Below, piece by piece: positions 1 to 7,707 of a stretch of 9,672 nt of DNA (its first letter is position 1; each line of letters starts with the position of its first letter). The DNA is from an uncultured Bacteroidales bacterium (GTDB lineage Bacteria; Bacteroidota; Bacteroidia; Bacteroidales; Paludibacteraceae): positions 1 to 9,672 of the forward strand of contig CALFTM010000055.1 of assembly GCA_937916355.1 (NCBI GenBank). The letters are read 5' to 3'. Both the position numbers and the translations under genes were made by a program. The notes beneath the pieces were generated by a model, which was not told where the DNA came from, ran no database searches, and was given only the letters and a program-made list of their open reading frames with translations.

Positions 1-857
1 GCATGGACAAGGCGTTCATCGCTAATGAAATATACAAATACACCAGCGGCTACCCATATCTTGTGAGCAAGATTTGCGAACTGATAGACAGGCAGTTAGA
101 CAAGGATTGGAGCGAGAGAGGCGTGCAAGAGTCTGTAAAATTGATGCTGAACAATCCCGAACCTAACACGCTTTTTAAAAGCATCGGACAGAATTTATTG
201 AATAACAATGACTTCAATAACTTCATGCGTTCCGTCTCGTTTGATTCGAGAGAGTATCCTTTTTCTTCCATCGACCCGATGATTGAACTTGGACTAACGT
301 TTTCGATTATAAAGATAGAGAACAACAAAGTTCGCATACACAACCTCATTTTTGAGGATTTGATATATAATTTTTATGTTTTGGCGGAGTTGCGAAGCAA
401 ATATACTTCACTGCGCCAAAATTCGTCTGTTTACATCCAGAACGGCAAGCTCAACATGCCTTACGTCATAGAGCGTTTCCAGAAACTCATTCACAACGAA
501 TACCGCAAGGAGGACAACGAGTTTCTGGAGCGTCAGGGAAGACTTTTGTTCCTCTGTTTCCTCAAACCCATTGTCAACGGCACTGGCTTCTACTATGTGG
601 AGCCGGAGACGCGAGACGGCGGTCGTATGGACTTGGTTGTAAGTTTCGGCGGCGAGGAGTTTGTCATCGAACTGAAAATCTGGCGAGGCGAAAAGTACGA
701 GGTCGAAGGCAAAGTGCAGCTTGCCGAATACCTCAAAACCCGAAATCTGAACGAAGGTTACTTGGTCACCTTCTCCTTCCTGAAAAACAAGACCGTTCAG
801 GAAGAGCCGGAGTGGGTTGAGCATGACGGAAAGCGGATTTATGAGGCGGTGATATAA
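1..857 (+). CDS. AAA-like ATPase with C-terminal PD-(D/E)XK nuclease-like domain, 5'-truncated by window
   Basis: This is the C-terminal part of a predicted ATP-binding protein; the first visible Met (position 3) is probably internal, because proteins of this kind are roughly 500 residues with a P-loop in the N-terminal half. Numbering from that Met, residues 14-26 contain SGYPYLVSKICE, the helix typical of the C-terminal (sensor/lid) part of AAA-like ATPases of this group. Residues about 165-284 look like a PD-(D/E)XK fold: Asp210 in GGRMDLVV, then the Glu223-Leu-Lys225 (ELK) motif at the end of the next strand, then a helix with KVQLAEYL, giving the D...ExK signature. Many Bacteroidales genomes carry several copies of such genes; their role is not established, and defence or mobile-DNA links are only suspected. 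The gene ends at TAA 855-857 with no clear terminator behind it. Family assignment is fairly sure; function is unknown. Confidence 0.75.
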   Translation, partial: MDKAFIANEIYKYTSGYPYLVSKICELIDRQLDKDWSERGVQESVKLMLNNPEPNTLFKSIGQNLLNNNDFNNFMRSVSFDSREYPFSSIDPMIELGLTFSIIKIENNKVRIHNLIFEDLIYNFYVLAELRSKYTSLRQNSSVYIQNGKLNMPYVIERFQKLIHNEYRKEDNEFLERQGRLLFLCFLKPIVNGTGFYYVEPETRDGGRMDLVVSFGGEEFVIELKIWRGEKYEVEGKVQLAEYLKTRNLNEGYLVTFSFLKNKTVQEEPEWVEHDGKRIYEAVI

Positions 858-1029
858 ATTTTAGAAAATTTAAAATTGCAAATTTATCAACGAGCTTGGC
901 GAGGGCTTGCCTGACGAGGCATACCAGCAGAACAAACAACAGCCGTGCCTCCGCAGAGAGCAGCGTCCGAACCCTAAGACAAAACCGTTGCTGTTTTATG
1001 CTAAGTAAAACAAGAAGAAATACTTTTTG
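858..1029. other. Intergenic stretch with a GC-rich patch
   Basis: No gene is supported here. Positions about 890-985 are clearly GC-richer (over half G+C by eye) than the A/T-rich sequence on both sides. This patch stays open in more than one frame on both strands, but no frame has a credible start, a codon pattern like its neighbours, or a family resemblance. A small hairpin (TGCCT 908-912, GACG loop, AGGCA 917-921) lacks a following T-run, so it is not a convincing terminator. The patch may be a decayed gene end or a dispersed intergenic repeat; the sequence alone cannot decide. Confidence 0.4.
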
Positions 1030-1061
1030 TTTGGTGTTTTTAATTTTTTTACATATCTTTG
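1030..1061 (+). promoter_or_regulatory. Bacteroidota-type promoter, distal to the GH5 gene
   Basis: TTTG at 1030-1033, a 20-bp spacer, then TATCTTTG at 1054-1061 matches the Bacteroidota housekeeping sigma pattern (-33 TTTG, -7 TAnnTTTG) exactly. Transcription would start near 1068, giving a leader of about 240 nt before the GH5 start at 1311. The leader contains no good ORF. It could be an untranslated leader or the start of a small RNA. Confidence 0.55.
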
Positions 1062-1229
1062 GCACGTTTTTATGACTGAGTATTGTACTGTGTAAGGTTT
1101 TAGAATCTCTTGAAACTTAGGTAATGGGATTCTTTTTTGAATGTGTGATGGGTTCTTATGTAGGTCTTTTGTCGATTTTTGAGTCTTCATAGCAGACTAT
1201 ACGGGTATTTTGTGCATTTCTCAGTTGAT

Positions 1230-1266
1230 AAAATGTGGCATTAAAATGTTGCATTCAATTTGCATT
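1230..1266. repeat. Short tandem repeat (13-bp unit) upstream of GH5 gene
   Basis: AAAATGTGGCATT (1230-1242) is followed directly by AAAATGTTGCATT (1243-1255), differing at one base, and then by a shorter third copy ending in TTTGCATT (1256-1266). A further GCATT core lies at 1214-1218, and the inverted core ATGCA at 1272-1276. The array ends about 45 bp before the GH5 start and overlaps the place where a proximal promoter would sit (TTTG 1259-1262, then the imperfect ATGGTTTG 1281-1288). It may be an operator array; no regulator is encoded nearby. Confidence 0.5.
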
Positions 1267-1310
1267 TGACGATGCAGAGTATGGTTTGATAAAATTAAAT
1301 TTTTAATACA

Positions 1311-3836
1311 ATGAAACTCATAAAGAAATTTTTATTATCAGCTGCGTTATGTGGAATAGGAAGTTCTGCTATGGCACAAAATTTTAAAGATCCTTTATTA
1401 AGCTTAAAACCTTGGGTTGATGATTCAACCAGTGGTTTGGTTAAAGTATTCTACACAAAAGAAAATGGAGAATTTTTGGACGAAGACCCTTTGGTTATAA
1501 CTCGAGATGCGGAAGCTAATAAAGTCTCGTTGAAAACCCAGTCTTTGAAATTTGATGAAATTTCAGGAGAAGAGATCAAAGTCGAGACCCTTAAAACATG
1601 GATTTATACTGACAACCGAAATTTAGGTTGGGTCTCTTATGAGAGTGTGACTACAGATTCTTTGGGAAATGTCTTGTCTTTAGACAAGGAGACTCGTACC
1701 TATGGCGAGGATGGCTCTTTGCTTACAGAAGAGAGAATAAGCCAAAATCTTCAAACAGATTATTCAGATACCATAAAGATTGAAAATGGTAGAAAAGTTT
1801 ATCATTCAGGATACACAAAAACAGAACGAAATGATACAACCATCTTTACTGGTAAATCAGGTTTTTACGAAATGTTTGATGCTAATGGGAATCTGATACG
1901 CTCTGAAATACCTGGGTCTCTTAGATTTTCTTATGGATATAACAAAAAGAATCAAAAGGTTTGGTTGGAGAATGCTTCTTGGGAGGCAGAGTTGAATAAA
2001 TTTGTGACCACAATAAGAACTGACATTACTTATGACGTAAATGGACATCAAGTTAAAACAGAAAATAAGTCTTTGAATCGTGAAACCGGAGCGTTGGAGC
2101 CGTCTTCTTTAGGGGAGTACATCTACAATGACAAAGGCTTGTTGATAGAAGAAATGTTTAGTGAATGGAATGCCAGTACAGGAAAGTACGTATATAAGAG
2201 AGGTCATGAGTATGGCTACGATTCACAAGATCGTTTGATAATGGAGACTGATGGAAAAGAGCAGTATGATTATGTATATGATCATAACGGGAATATCTCT
2301 CTTTGGTTTATGTTCAGTAAAGGTCCTAATGGCTATTATAGCGGACAATATGTGAATTTTGTCTATGAGGGTGGCGAGAAAAAGTATGAGGCTTTCGATC
2401 CAGCCAAATATCCAACAGATAATTACCCTGCTAATTCTCCGGTTGCGAAACATGGAAAGTTGCAGGTCTCTGGAAAAAACATTGTGGATGTTAATGGAGA
2501 GGTTGTCGTTTTGAAGGGTATCAGTACGCACGACATCTTCTGGATGAAGTCTTGCTACAAAGAGAGTGCCATCAATGCGATGGTTGACGACTGGGGAATC
2601 AACGTTTTCCGTATCGCTTCTTATGCTGAGGAATATGTGAAAAGCCCATCCGAAGGAGATAACCGAAAAGCTTTCATAGACGAGTTGGTGGATATATGCG
2701 CGCAAAAAGGAGTCTATTGTATCATCGACTGGCACGTTTTGAATAAGGGAACTAACGATCCATGGACCGTTATAGATGAAGCGAAAGAATTTTTCGATTA
2801 TATGTCTAAGACTCATGCAGGAAAGGCTCATGTGATGTATGAACTTTGTAATGAACCTAATGGGGATGTTAGCTGGGCGAGAATCAAATCGTATGCACAG
2901 GAGTTGATCGACGTTATCGTTAAAAATGATCCTAACTCCATCATTATTACGGGTACACCGGTATGGAGCCAGCGTACCATCGTTGCCGCAGATAGTCCGT
3001 TGGATTATCCGAACTCAATGTACACGCTCCACTACTATGCAAATACTCATCAGCAAGGACTTCGTGATAATGCGGATGTCGCACTTTCTAAAAATTGCCC
3101 GATTTTTGTGACAGAGTTTGGTACTTGCAACTCTACTGGTAACGGAGGTTTCAATACAGAAGAGTCGGTTGAGTGGTTCAAATGGATGAATGAAAACAAT
3201 ATCAGTTGGGCGAATTGGAGTTTTGCTGATAAAAATGAGACCGCAAGTTTGTTGAAGCCGAATAGCTGTGGTTCTAATGATTGGGATAATCTTACGGAGA
3301 CCGGACGCTTGATTAAGTGGGCTTTGACGGATGATGATTTAAGTGGTGCAGATTCCGTTTTGTTGGCCGCTGCGGCAATCAAAAAGAACAAATATCTGAA
3401 AAGGGTAGAGGCTCGTATTGACTACTTGGGTGATTGTATCACAGAAAATCCTGCATTCTTGCTTGAGGAGGATGTTACAGGATTGGTGGATTGTGCTTTT
3501 GAAAAAGATTGTCTTGCAGAGAATGCAGAATTGCTGGATGATTACGAGCGTCTTAAATTGTGTGTATATGACAAACAAAATAGCATAAAAGACCTTTCAG
3601 CACTATTGGAGGGTGTTTACGCTTACCCTAACCCGGTGAAGGATAAACTGACGGTCGATTATGTCGGTGGTGATTACACTGTTTCGCTCATTGATTTGAG
3701 TGGTGTTGTGGCATTGCGTCAGGAGTGTGCAGAAGGAAGAAACTTGATTGATGTTTCTGCACTTGCTCAGGGCTTCTACCTCTTGAAAATAGAGAGTGAA
3801 GGAAAGTATCACTTTGAGAAAATACAGAAGAAGTGA
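1311..3836 (+). CDS. Secreted GH5 family cellulase-like endoglucanase with T9SS sorting domain
   Basis: Predicted exported glycoside hydrolase of 841 residues that would cleave beta-1,4-linked glucan or a related polysaccharide. Residues 1-22 form a signal peptide (KK, hydrophobic core, AMA before Gln23). Residues 23-381 are not a recognised catalytic module but contain YD-like motifs at Tyr241, Tyr272, Tyr303 and Tyr323. Residues about 382-672 are a GH5 (clan GH-A) barrel most like the bacterial endoglucanase branch GH5_2: Arg434 (FRIAS), His475 (DWHV), Asn514-Glu515 (CNEPN, acid/base), His574-Tyr575 (LHYY), Glu602 (VTEFG, nucleophile) and Trp633/Trp636. All expected catalytic residues are present, so it should be active. 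Residues 673-768 hold a helical segment with four cysteines. Residues about 769-841 (YPNP at 772-775, ending FEKIQKK) are a type A T9SS sorting domain, implying export across the outer membrane and release or surface attachment. Transcribed alone; substrate not provable from sequence. Confidence 0.9.
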   Translation: MKLIKKFLLSAALCGIGSSAMAQNFKDPLLSLKPWVDDSTSGLVKVFYTKENGEFLDEDPLVITRDAEANKVSLKTQSLKFDEISGEEIKVETLKTWIYTDNRNLGWVSYESVTTDSLGNVLSLDKETRTYGEDGSLLTEERISQNLQTDYSDTIKIENGRKVYHSGYTKTERNDTTIFTGKSGFYEMFDANGNLIRSEIPGSLRFSYGYNKKNQKVWLENASWEAELNKFVTTIRTDITYDVNGHQVKTENKSLNRETGALEPSSLGEYIYNDKGLLIEEMFSEWNASTGKYVYKRGHEYGYDSQDRLIMETDGKEQYDYVYDHNGNISLWFMFSKGPNGYYSGQYVNFVYEGGEKKYEAFDPAKYPTDNYPANSPVAKHGKLQVSGKNIVDVNGEVVVLKGISTHDIFWMKSCYKESAINAMVDDWGINVFRIASYAEEYVKSPSEGDNRKAFIDELVDICAQKGVYCIIDWHVLNKGTNDPWTVIDEAKEFFDYMSKTHAGKAHVMYELCNEPNGDVSWARIKSYAQELIDVIVKNDPNSIIITGTPVWSQRTIVAADSPLDYPNSMYTLHYYANTHQQGLRDNADVALSKNCPIFVTEFGTCNSTGNGGFNTEESVEWFKWMNENNISWANWSFADKNETASLLKPNSCGSNDWDNLTETGRLIKWALTDDDLSGADSVLLAAAAIKKNKYLKRVEARIDYLGDCITENPAFLLEEDVTGLVDCAFEKDCLAENAELLDDYERLKLCVYDKQNSIKDLSALLEGVYAYPNPVKDKLTVDYVGGDYTVSLIDLSGVVALRQECAEGRNLIDVSALAQGFYLLKIESEGKYHFEKIQKK

Positions 3837-3916
3837 TGTTTTGTAAACATATAAGGTTAACTGTTTTTATTGAAGGCTCTCTTGCCTAAGGTTTTTAGGT
3901 ACAGCAGGCTGGTTAT

Positions 3917-3961
3917 GGAACATTCGCAATCCCTTTGTGTTTTGCGAATGTTCCTTTTTTT
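3917..3961 (+). terminator. Rho-independent terminator after GH5 gene
   Basis: A perfect 13-bp inverted repeat, GGAACATTCGCAA (3917-3929) and TTGCGAATGTTCC (3942-3954), with a 12-nt loop, is followed by seven T residues (3955-3961). It lies about 80 nt after the GH5 stop codon and ends that transcript. It is the strongest terminator in the window. Confidence 0.92.
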
Positions 3962-4035
3962 CGATTCCCCTCATTATGACAGAAGAAAGGATTTTTTTTC
4001 TTTCCGAAAATCAATGGATTTTCCCTTATTGATGT

Positions 4036-4043
4036 TATATTTG
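4036..4043 (+). promoter_or_regulatory. Candidate -7 promoter element for purU
   Basis: TATATTTG matches the Bacteroidota -7 consensus TAnnTTTG. There is no good TTTG at the expected distance upstream (only a weak TGG around 4015), so it is incomplete. Transcription would start near 4049, about 44 nt before the preferred purU start at 4093. The preceding terminator at 3917-3961 makes a promoter in this gap necessary. Confidence 0.45.
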
Positions 4044-4092
4044 CGTTTGCTTAGTGAAATTTTTTAAAGCAGTTGATTCAAAGAGAAATAAA

Positions 4093-4956
4093 ATGGAAAA
4101 AAAAGAGACAGCGATACTTTTGATTCATTGTCCTGATAAGCAGGGCATTTTGGCGGCGGTAACGGATTTTATCAATGTCAATAAGGGAAATATCCTATAC
4201 TTGGACCAGCATGTCGATCACGAACAGAATGTTTTTTGTATGAGAGTGGAGTGGGACTTGCAGAATTTCATCATTCCGAAAGATAAGATAGAGGAGTATT
4301 TCAGCACTTTGTTCGCTAATAAGTATGAGATGAATTTTAACCTCTACTTCTCAAGTCAGAAACCTCGCATGGCACTCTTTGTCTCTAAAATGTCTCATTG
4401 CCTCTTCGATATTTTGTCTCGCTACATGGATGGAGGTTTGAATGTTGAAATCCCTTTGATTATCAGTAATCATAAAGATTTGGAATGGATAGGGCAGAAG
4501 TTCGGAATCCCTTTTCACGTTTTCCCGATTACGAAGGATAACAAGGCTGAATTAGAGCCTCAGGAGAGGGAATTGCTTCGTCAGGAGAAGATCGATTTTA
4601 TCGTCTTAGCTCGCTATATGCAGATTATTTCGGAAGATATGATTAATGAATATCCGAACCGTATCATTAATATCCATCATTCATTCCTTCCTGCATTTAT
4701 TGGGGCAAAACCTTATCATGCAGCCTATGAGCGTGGAGTGAAGATTATCGGTGCGACAAGCCACTATGTGACAACTGAATTGGACGCTGGCCCGATTATC
4801 GAACAGGATGTAGTGCGAGTAACCCACAAAGATACTGTGAAATCATTCATCCATAAAGGACAAGATTTGGAGAAAATCGTCCTTTCTCGTGCGGTGGAAG
4901 AACATATTGATAGAAAAGTGTTGGTTTACAAAAATAGAACTGTTGTATTTAGTTAA
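4093..4956 (+). CDS. purU: Formyltetrahydrofolate deformylase
   Basis: Hydrolyses 10-formyl-tetrahydrofolate to tetrahydrofolate and formate in the cytoplasm, balancing one-carbon pools; in E. coli the formate can feed PurT in purine synthesis. I chose ATG 4093 (287 residues, near the family's ~280) because the ACT domain begins straight after it; an in-frame ATG at 4054 would add 13 residues (MKFFKAVDSKRNK) with no family counterpart. Residues about 5-80 form the ACT regulatory domain (CPDKQGILAAVTDFI, DQHVDHEQNVFCMRVEW). Residues about 90-280 are the formyltransferase-like catalytic domain: LARYMQIIS, then INIHHSFLPAF with Asn193 and His195, and ELDAGPII with Asp231. The 38-residue spacing of this Asn-His-Asp set matches the GART/PurU family. 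The stop overlaps the next start by one base (TAATG), so the two genes are probably translationally coupled. Confidence 0.96.
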   Translation: MEKKETAILLIHCPDKQGILAAVTDFINVNKGNILYLDQHVDHEQNVFCMRVEWDLQNFIIPKDKIEEYFSTLFANKYEMNFNLYFSSQKPRMALFVSKMSHCLFDILSRYMDGGLNVEIPLIISNHKDLEWIGQKFGIPFHVFPITKDNKAELEPQERELLRQEKIDFIVLARYMQIISEDMINEYPNRIINIHHSFLPAFIGAKPYHAAYERGVKIIGATSHYVTTELDAGPIIEQDVVRVTHKDTVKSFIHKGQDLEKIVLSRAVEEHIDRKVLVYKNRTVVFS

Positions 4957-6137
4957 TGAAACTGACGGAGGAGATAAGAGCGTATATCCAACTTCATAGG
5001 GAGGAGGATGTGCGTTCTCTTGCTTTGAAGAGAGGCGTTTTTTCTCCTGAGCAACACCAATTTGCGATCCAGCAAATTTCGGGTTGGCAAACGGCAAAGG
5101 AGAAAGTCCCCTCTTGGGCTGCGACGGAGGAGTTGTTGTACCCGGTACACCTCTCATTGGAACAATGTTCTTCGGAAGTGACTGCTCAGTTCAAAGCCTC
5201 TCTGATGGAACATGGAGAGAGTTTTGCCGACTTGACTGGAGGAATGGGAGTCGATTTCTCTTTCCTCTCTCGTAAATTTCAAAGATCGCTTTATGTGGAG
5301 CAAAATCCAGAGCTGTGCGAGTTGGCGGAACATAATTTTAAAATGCTACAACTTTCTGGTTTTCATGTTCTTAATTCTACATTTGAGCAATGCCTCCCGC
5401 AGATGTCTCCTGTGGAAGTAATCTATTTAGACCCCGCCAGAAGAGATGGAGCAGGAAGAAAGGTTGTCTCGATATCAGATTGTAGTCCAAATTTGTCTGA
5501 ATGGAAAAGTCTGTTGTTGGAAAAATCGCATGATATTTGGGTGAAATATTCTCCGATGTTGGATATAAGTTTGGCTGTCAATGAGTTGGAGAATGTTAGT
5601 GAGTTGTATGTTATTTCCGTCCAAAATGAATGCAAGGAATTATTATTCCATCTGACGCGAGAGAAATCAGACGATTTGCAGATCGTATGTGTGGATTTGA
5701 AGAAGAATGGAGAGAAAACAGTTTTCAAATTTAAAAAAAGAGAAGAATTTGATTCTCCACTTCATTTAGCAGAAGATGTCGGATGCTATTTGTATGAACC
5801 CAACACCTCACTCATGAAAGCTGGTGCTTTTAAAATTTTGACGGAAAAATTCCCTCTTGAGAAATTGGCGGTTAGTAGCCATCTTTATACCTCAGATGAA
5901 AAGATAGAAACTTTTCCCGGACGACGTTTTAAAATAGAGTCCGTTTTTTCGTTGAGTAAGAATGAGGTGAAGGAGAATCTTTCTGATTGTGAGAAGGCAA
6001 ATATTTCCGTTCGTAATTTTCCGATGACAGTCGACCAGTTGCGGAAAAGACTTAAAATCACGGATGGTGGCGACCTCTATTTATTTGCGACTACCATTGG
6101 AGAAAAAAAGAAAATCATAAAATGTAGGAAGTTGTGA
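4956..6137 (+). CDS. THUMP-like class I SAM-dependent methyltransferase (PG_1098-type)
   Basis: Predicted cytoplasmic methyltransferase of 393 residues, the normal size for this Bacteroidota family, which resembles Porphyromonas gingivalis PG_1098. Residues 1-85 are a helical N-terminal region. Residues about 86-200 form a Rossmann methyltransferase fold: motif I ADLTGGMGVD (Asp92 to Asp100), the acidic end of the second strand at Glu115 (YVEQNPE), and YLDPARRD (Asp159-Pro-Ala-Arg-Arg163) at the motif IV position. The C-terminal part (about 280-393) fits the ferredoxin-like and THUMP-like domains, with GRRFKIESVF and a final strand LYLFATTIGEKKKIIKC. RNA is the likely substrate because of the THUMP-like domain, but the modified base is unknown. 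Its ATG shares one base with the purU stop, so it is the second gene of a two-gene operon; a functional link to formyl-folate metabolism is not evident. Confidence 0.85.
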   Translation: MKLTEEIRAYIQLHREEDVRSLALKRGVFSPEQHQFAIQQISGWQTAKEKVPSWAATEELLYPVHLSLEQCSSEVTAQFKASLMEHGESFADLTGGMGVDFSFLSRKFQRSLYVEQNPELCELAEHNFKMLQLSGFHVLNSTFEQCLPQMSPVEVIYLDPARRDGAGRKVVSISDCSPNLSEWKSLLLEKSHDIWVKYSPMLDISLAVNELENVSELYVISVQNECKELLFHLTREKSDDLQIVCVDLKKNGEKTVFKFKKREEFDSPLHLAEDVGCYLYEPNTSLMKAGAFKILTEKFPLEKLAVSSHLYTSDEKIETFPGRRFKIESVFSLSKNEVKENLSDCEKANISVRNFPMTVDQLRKRLKITDGGDLYLFATTIGEKKKIIKCRKL

Positions 6138-6178
6138 TAAATGAGAAGCAAATAAAAAAGAGAAATTATTCTTTTGAT

Positions 6179-6209
6179 TTTGTAAGAATACGAAAAAGAC
6201 TTAATTTTG
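6179..6209 (+). promoter_or_regulatory. Bacteroidota-type promoter for nhaD
   Basis: TTTG at 6179-6182, a 19-bp spacer and TAATTTTG at 6202-6209 fit the -33/-7 consensus without mismatch. Transcription would begin near 6215, giving a leader of about 40 nt that is very A/T-rich and lacks a Shine-Dalgarno site. nhaD therefore appears to have its own promoter despite being only 118 bp behind the methyltransferase gene; no terminator separates the two, so read-through is also possible. Confidence 0.65.
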
Positions 6210-6255
6210 TAAATACATTTCGAGAAGAAATTTATTAAAATAAAATTTATAACGT

Positions 6256-7653
6256 ATGGAAATTTTAATGGTTATTTTGTTCCTGATTGGATATGCTTCT
6301 ATCGCTATGGAACACTCAATCAAAGTAAACAAGGCAGCGTCAGCACTTTTGTTGTGTGCTTTGTTGTGGACGGTTTACATTTTTAATGCTGAGGGTGTTC
6401 TGATGCAAGTTCCTGAGTTAGTAGGGAAGTTGACCTCTCATGAAGATGTAATCTCTTATGTCACGAGTGTTCAGATTATTGAACATTTAGGAGAAGTAGC
6501 ATCTACGCTCTTCTTTTTGATGGGTGCGATGACGATTGTTGAGTTGATTGACGTTCATGGAGGTTTTTCTATCATAACGAATCGTATTACGACTAAAGAT
6601 AAGAAGAAATTGTTGTGGCTTTTGTCTTTTGTTACTTTCTTCATGTCTGCAGTGCTGGACAATTTGACGACAACCATTGTGATGGTGATGTTGTTGAGAA
6701 AGTTGATTGAAGATAAAAAGGAGAGATGGTTGTTTGCTTGTATCATAGTGATTGCTGCAAATTCTGGAGGAGCGTTTTCTCCTATTGGGGATGTTACAAC
6801 CATCATGCTGTGGGTGAAGGGAAATGTCACGACTGCGGGTGTGATTCCTAATGTATTTCTTCCTTCATTGATTTCAATGCTTATTCCTACATTCATTGCA
6901 AGTTTCTTCTTAAAAGGAGAACTGACTTCTGAAAGAGAGGAGGTTTGCGGTCATCGTCATAAAGTGGAAGAGTATGTGACTTCTACAGATCAAAAGATCA
7001 TATTTTTCATGGGTGTAGGTGCGTTGTTGTTCGTTCCAATATTTAAGTCTGTCACTCACTTGCCTCCGTTCGTGGGCGTATTGTTAGGCTTAGGTGTCTT
7101 GTGGGTATATACCGAGTTGTTCTATCACAAAAACAAACACATCCCAGAGGACTCAAAAGCGAGAATTTCAGACATTATCGGTCGAATCGACCTTACAACA
7201 ATCTTGTTCTTCTTAGGAATCTTGATGGCGGTTGCCGCATTGCAGTGTGCTGGTATTTTGGGTATGTTGTCAGATTTCTTGGATAAGAATGTCGGAAACA
7301 TTTATGTGATTGATATTATCATTGGAGTCCTTTCTTCTATTGTTGATAATGTTCCTTTGGTTGCAGGTTCTATGGGTATGTATCCAATAGCGACCGAGGC
7401 TCAGGTTTTGGCAGACCCTTCTATGGCACCGTATGTTGTTGATGGCGTGTTCTGGTTGTTCTTGACATACTGTGCAGGAGTGGGTGGTTCGATTCTAATC
7501 ATCGGTTCTGCAGCAGGAGTAGTGGTGATGGGATTGGAGAACGTTCCTTTCGGTTGGTATCTTAAGCACATTTCATTGTTGGCGTTGGTGGGTTACCTCG
7601 TAGGTGCGCTTGTGTTTATTCTTCAGGAAGAGGTGATCGTTCCGCTTTTATAA
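6256..7653 (+). CDS. nhaD: Na+/H+ antiporter, NhaD type
   Basis: Inner-membrane sodium:proton antiporter of 465 residues, in the ion transporter superfamily, that expels Na+ (or Li+) in exchange for protons and supports pH and salt homeostasis. The protein is almost wholly hydrophobic, with about 11-13 likely membrane segments beginning at residue 3. Conserved polar motifs sit inside membrane segments: Asp135-Asn136 in AVLDNLTTTIVM, NSGGAFSPIGD at 169-179 (ending in Asp179), and the mirrored Asp364-Asn365-Val-Pro367 in SIVDNVPLVAG. The duplicated DN motifs in the two halves are typical of the inverted-repeat architecture. ATG 6256 is the first start that keeps the first membrane helix intact and follows the promoter at 6179-6209. 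Flanked by its own promoter and terminator, it is probably monocistronic. The NhaD assignment is firm; ion preference is inferred from the family. Confidence 0.93.
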   Translation: MEILMVILFLIGYASIAMEHSIKVNKAASALLLCALLWTVYIFNAEGVLMQVPELVGKLTSHEDVISYVTSVQIIEHLGEVASTLFFLMGAMTIVELIDVHGGFSIITNRITTKDKKKLLWLLSFVTFFMSAVLDNLTTTIVMVMLLRKLIEDKKERWLFACIIVIAANSGGAFSPIGDVTTIMLWVKGNVTTAGVIPNVFLPSLISMLIPTFIASFFLKGELTSEREEVCGHRHKVEEYVTSTDQKIIFFMGVGALLFVPIFKSVTHLPPFVGVLLGLGVLWVYTELFYHKNKHIPEDSKARISDIIGRIDLTTILFFLGILMAVAALQCAGILGMLSDFLDKNVGNIYVIDIIIGVLSSIVDNVPLVAGSMGMYPIATEAQVLADPSMAPYVVDGVFWLFLTYCAGVGGSILIIGSAAGVVVMGLENVPFGWYLKHISLLALVGYLVGALVFILQEEVIVPLL

Positions 7654-7707
7654 TTAGAAACCTTTAAGGTGTTATATTTTCCATAATTGTAATTTTAAGT
7701 TGTAAGA

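Noticed and set aside
856..871. AAATTTT/AAAATTT inverted repeat just after the ATPase stop
   Set aside because: Only A-T pairs and a 2-nt loop with no T-run; it would not make a stable terminator.
766..1065. Minus-strand frame of 99 codons across the end of the ATPase gene and the GC-rich patch
   Set aside because: It overlaps the real gene's 3' end, has no recognisable start context and looks like a by-product of the GC-rich patch.
996..1190. Minus-strand frame of 64 codons in the GH5 upstream region
   Set aside because: Lys/Phe-rich translation of A/T-rich DNA that overlaps the promoter; no family features.
2223..2831. Minus-strand frame of 202 codons inside the GH5 gene
   Set aside because: Antisense shadow of the strongly conserved GH5 catalytic domain.
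3870..4067. Plus-strand frame of 65 codons after the GH5 gene
   Set aside because: It runs straight through the perfect terminator hairpin at 3917-3961, so it is not coding.
4054..4092. Upstream in-frame start for purU
   Set aside because: It would add 13 residues with no family counterpart and begin almost on the predicted transcription start; ATG 4093 fits the family length better.
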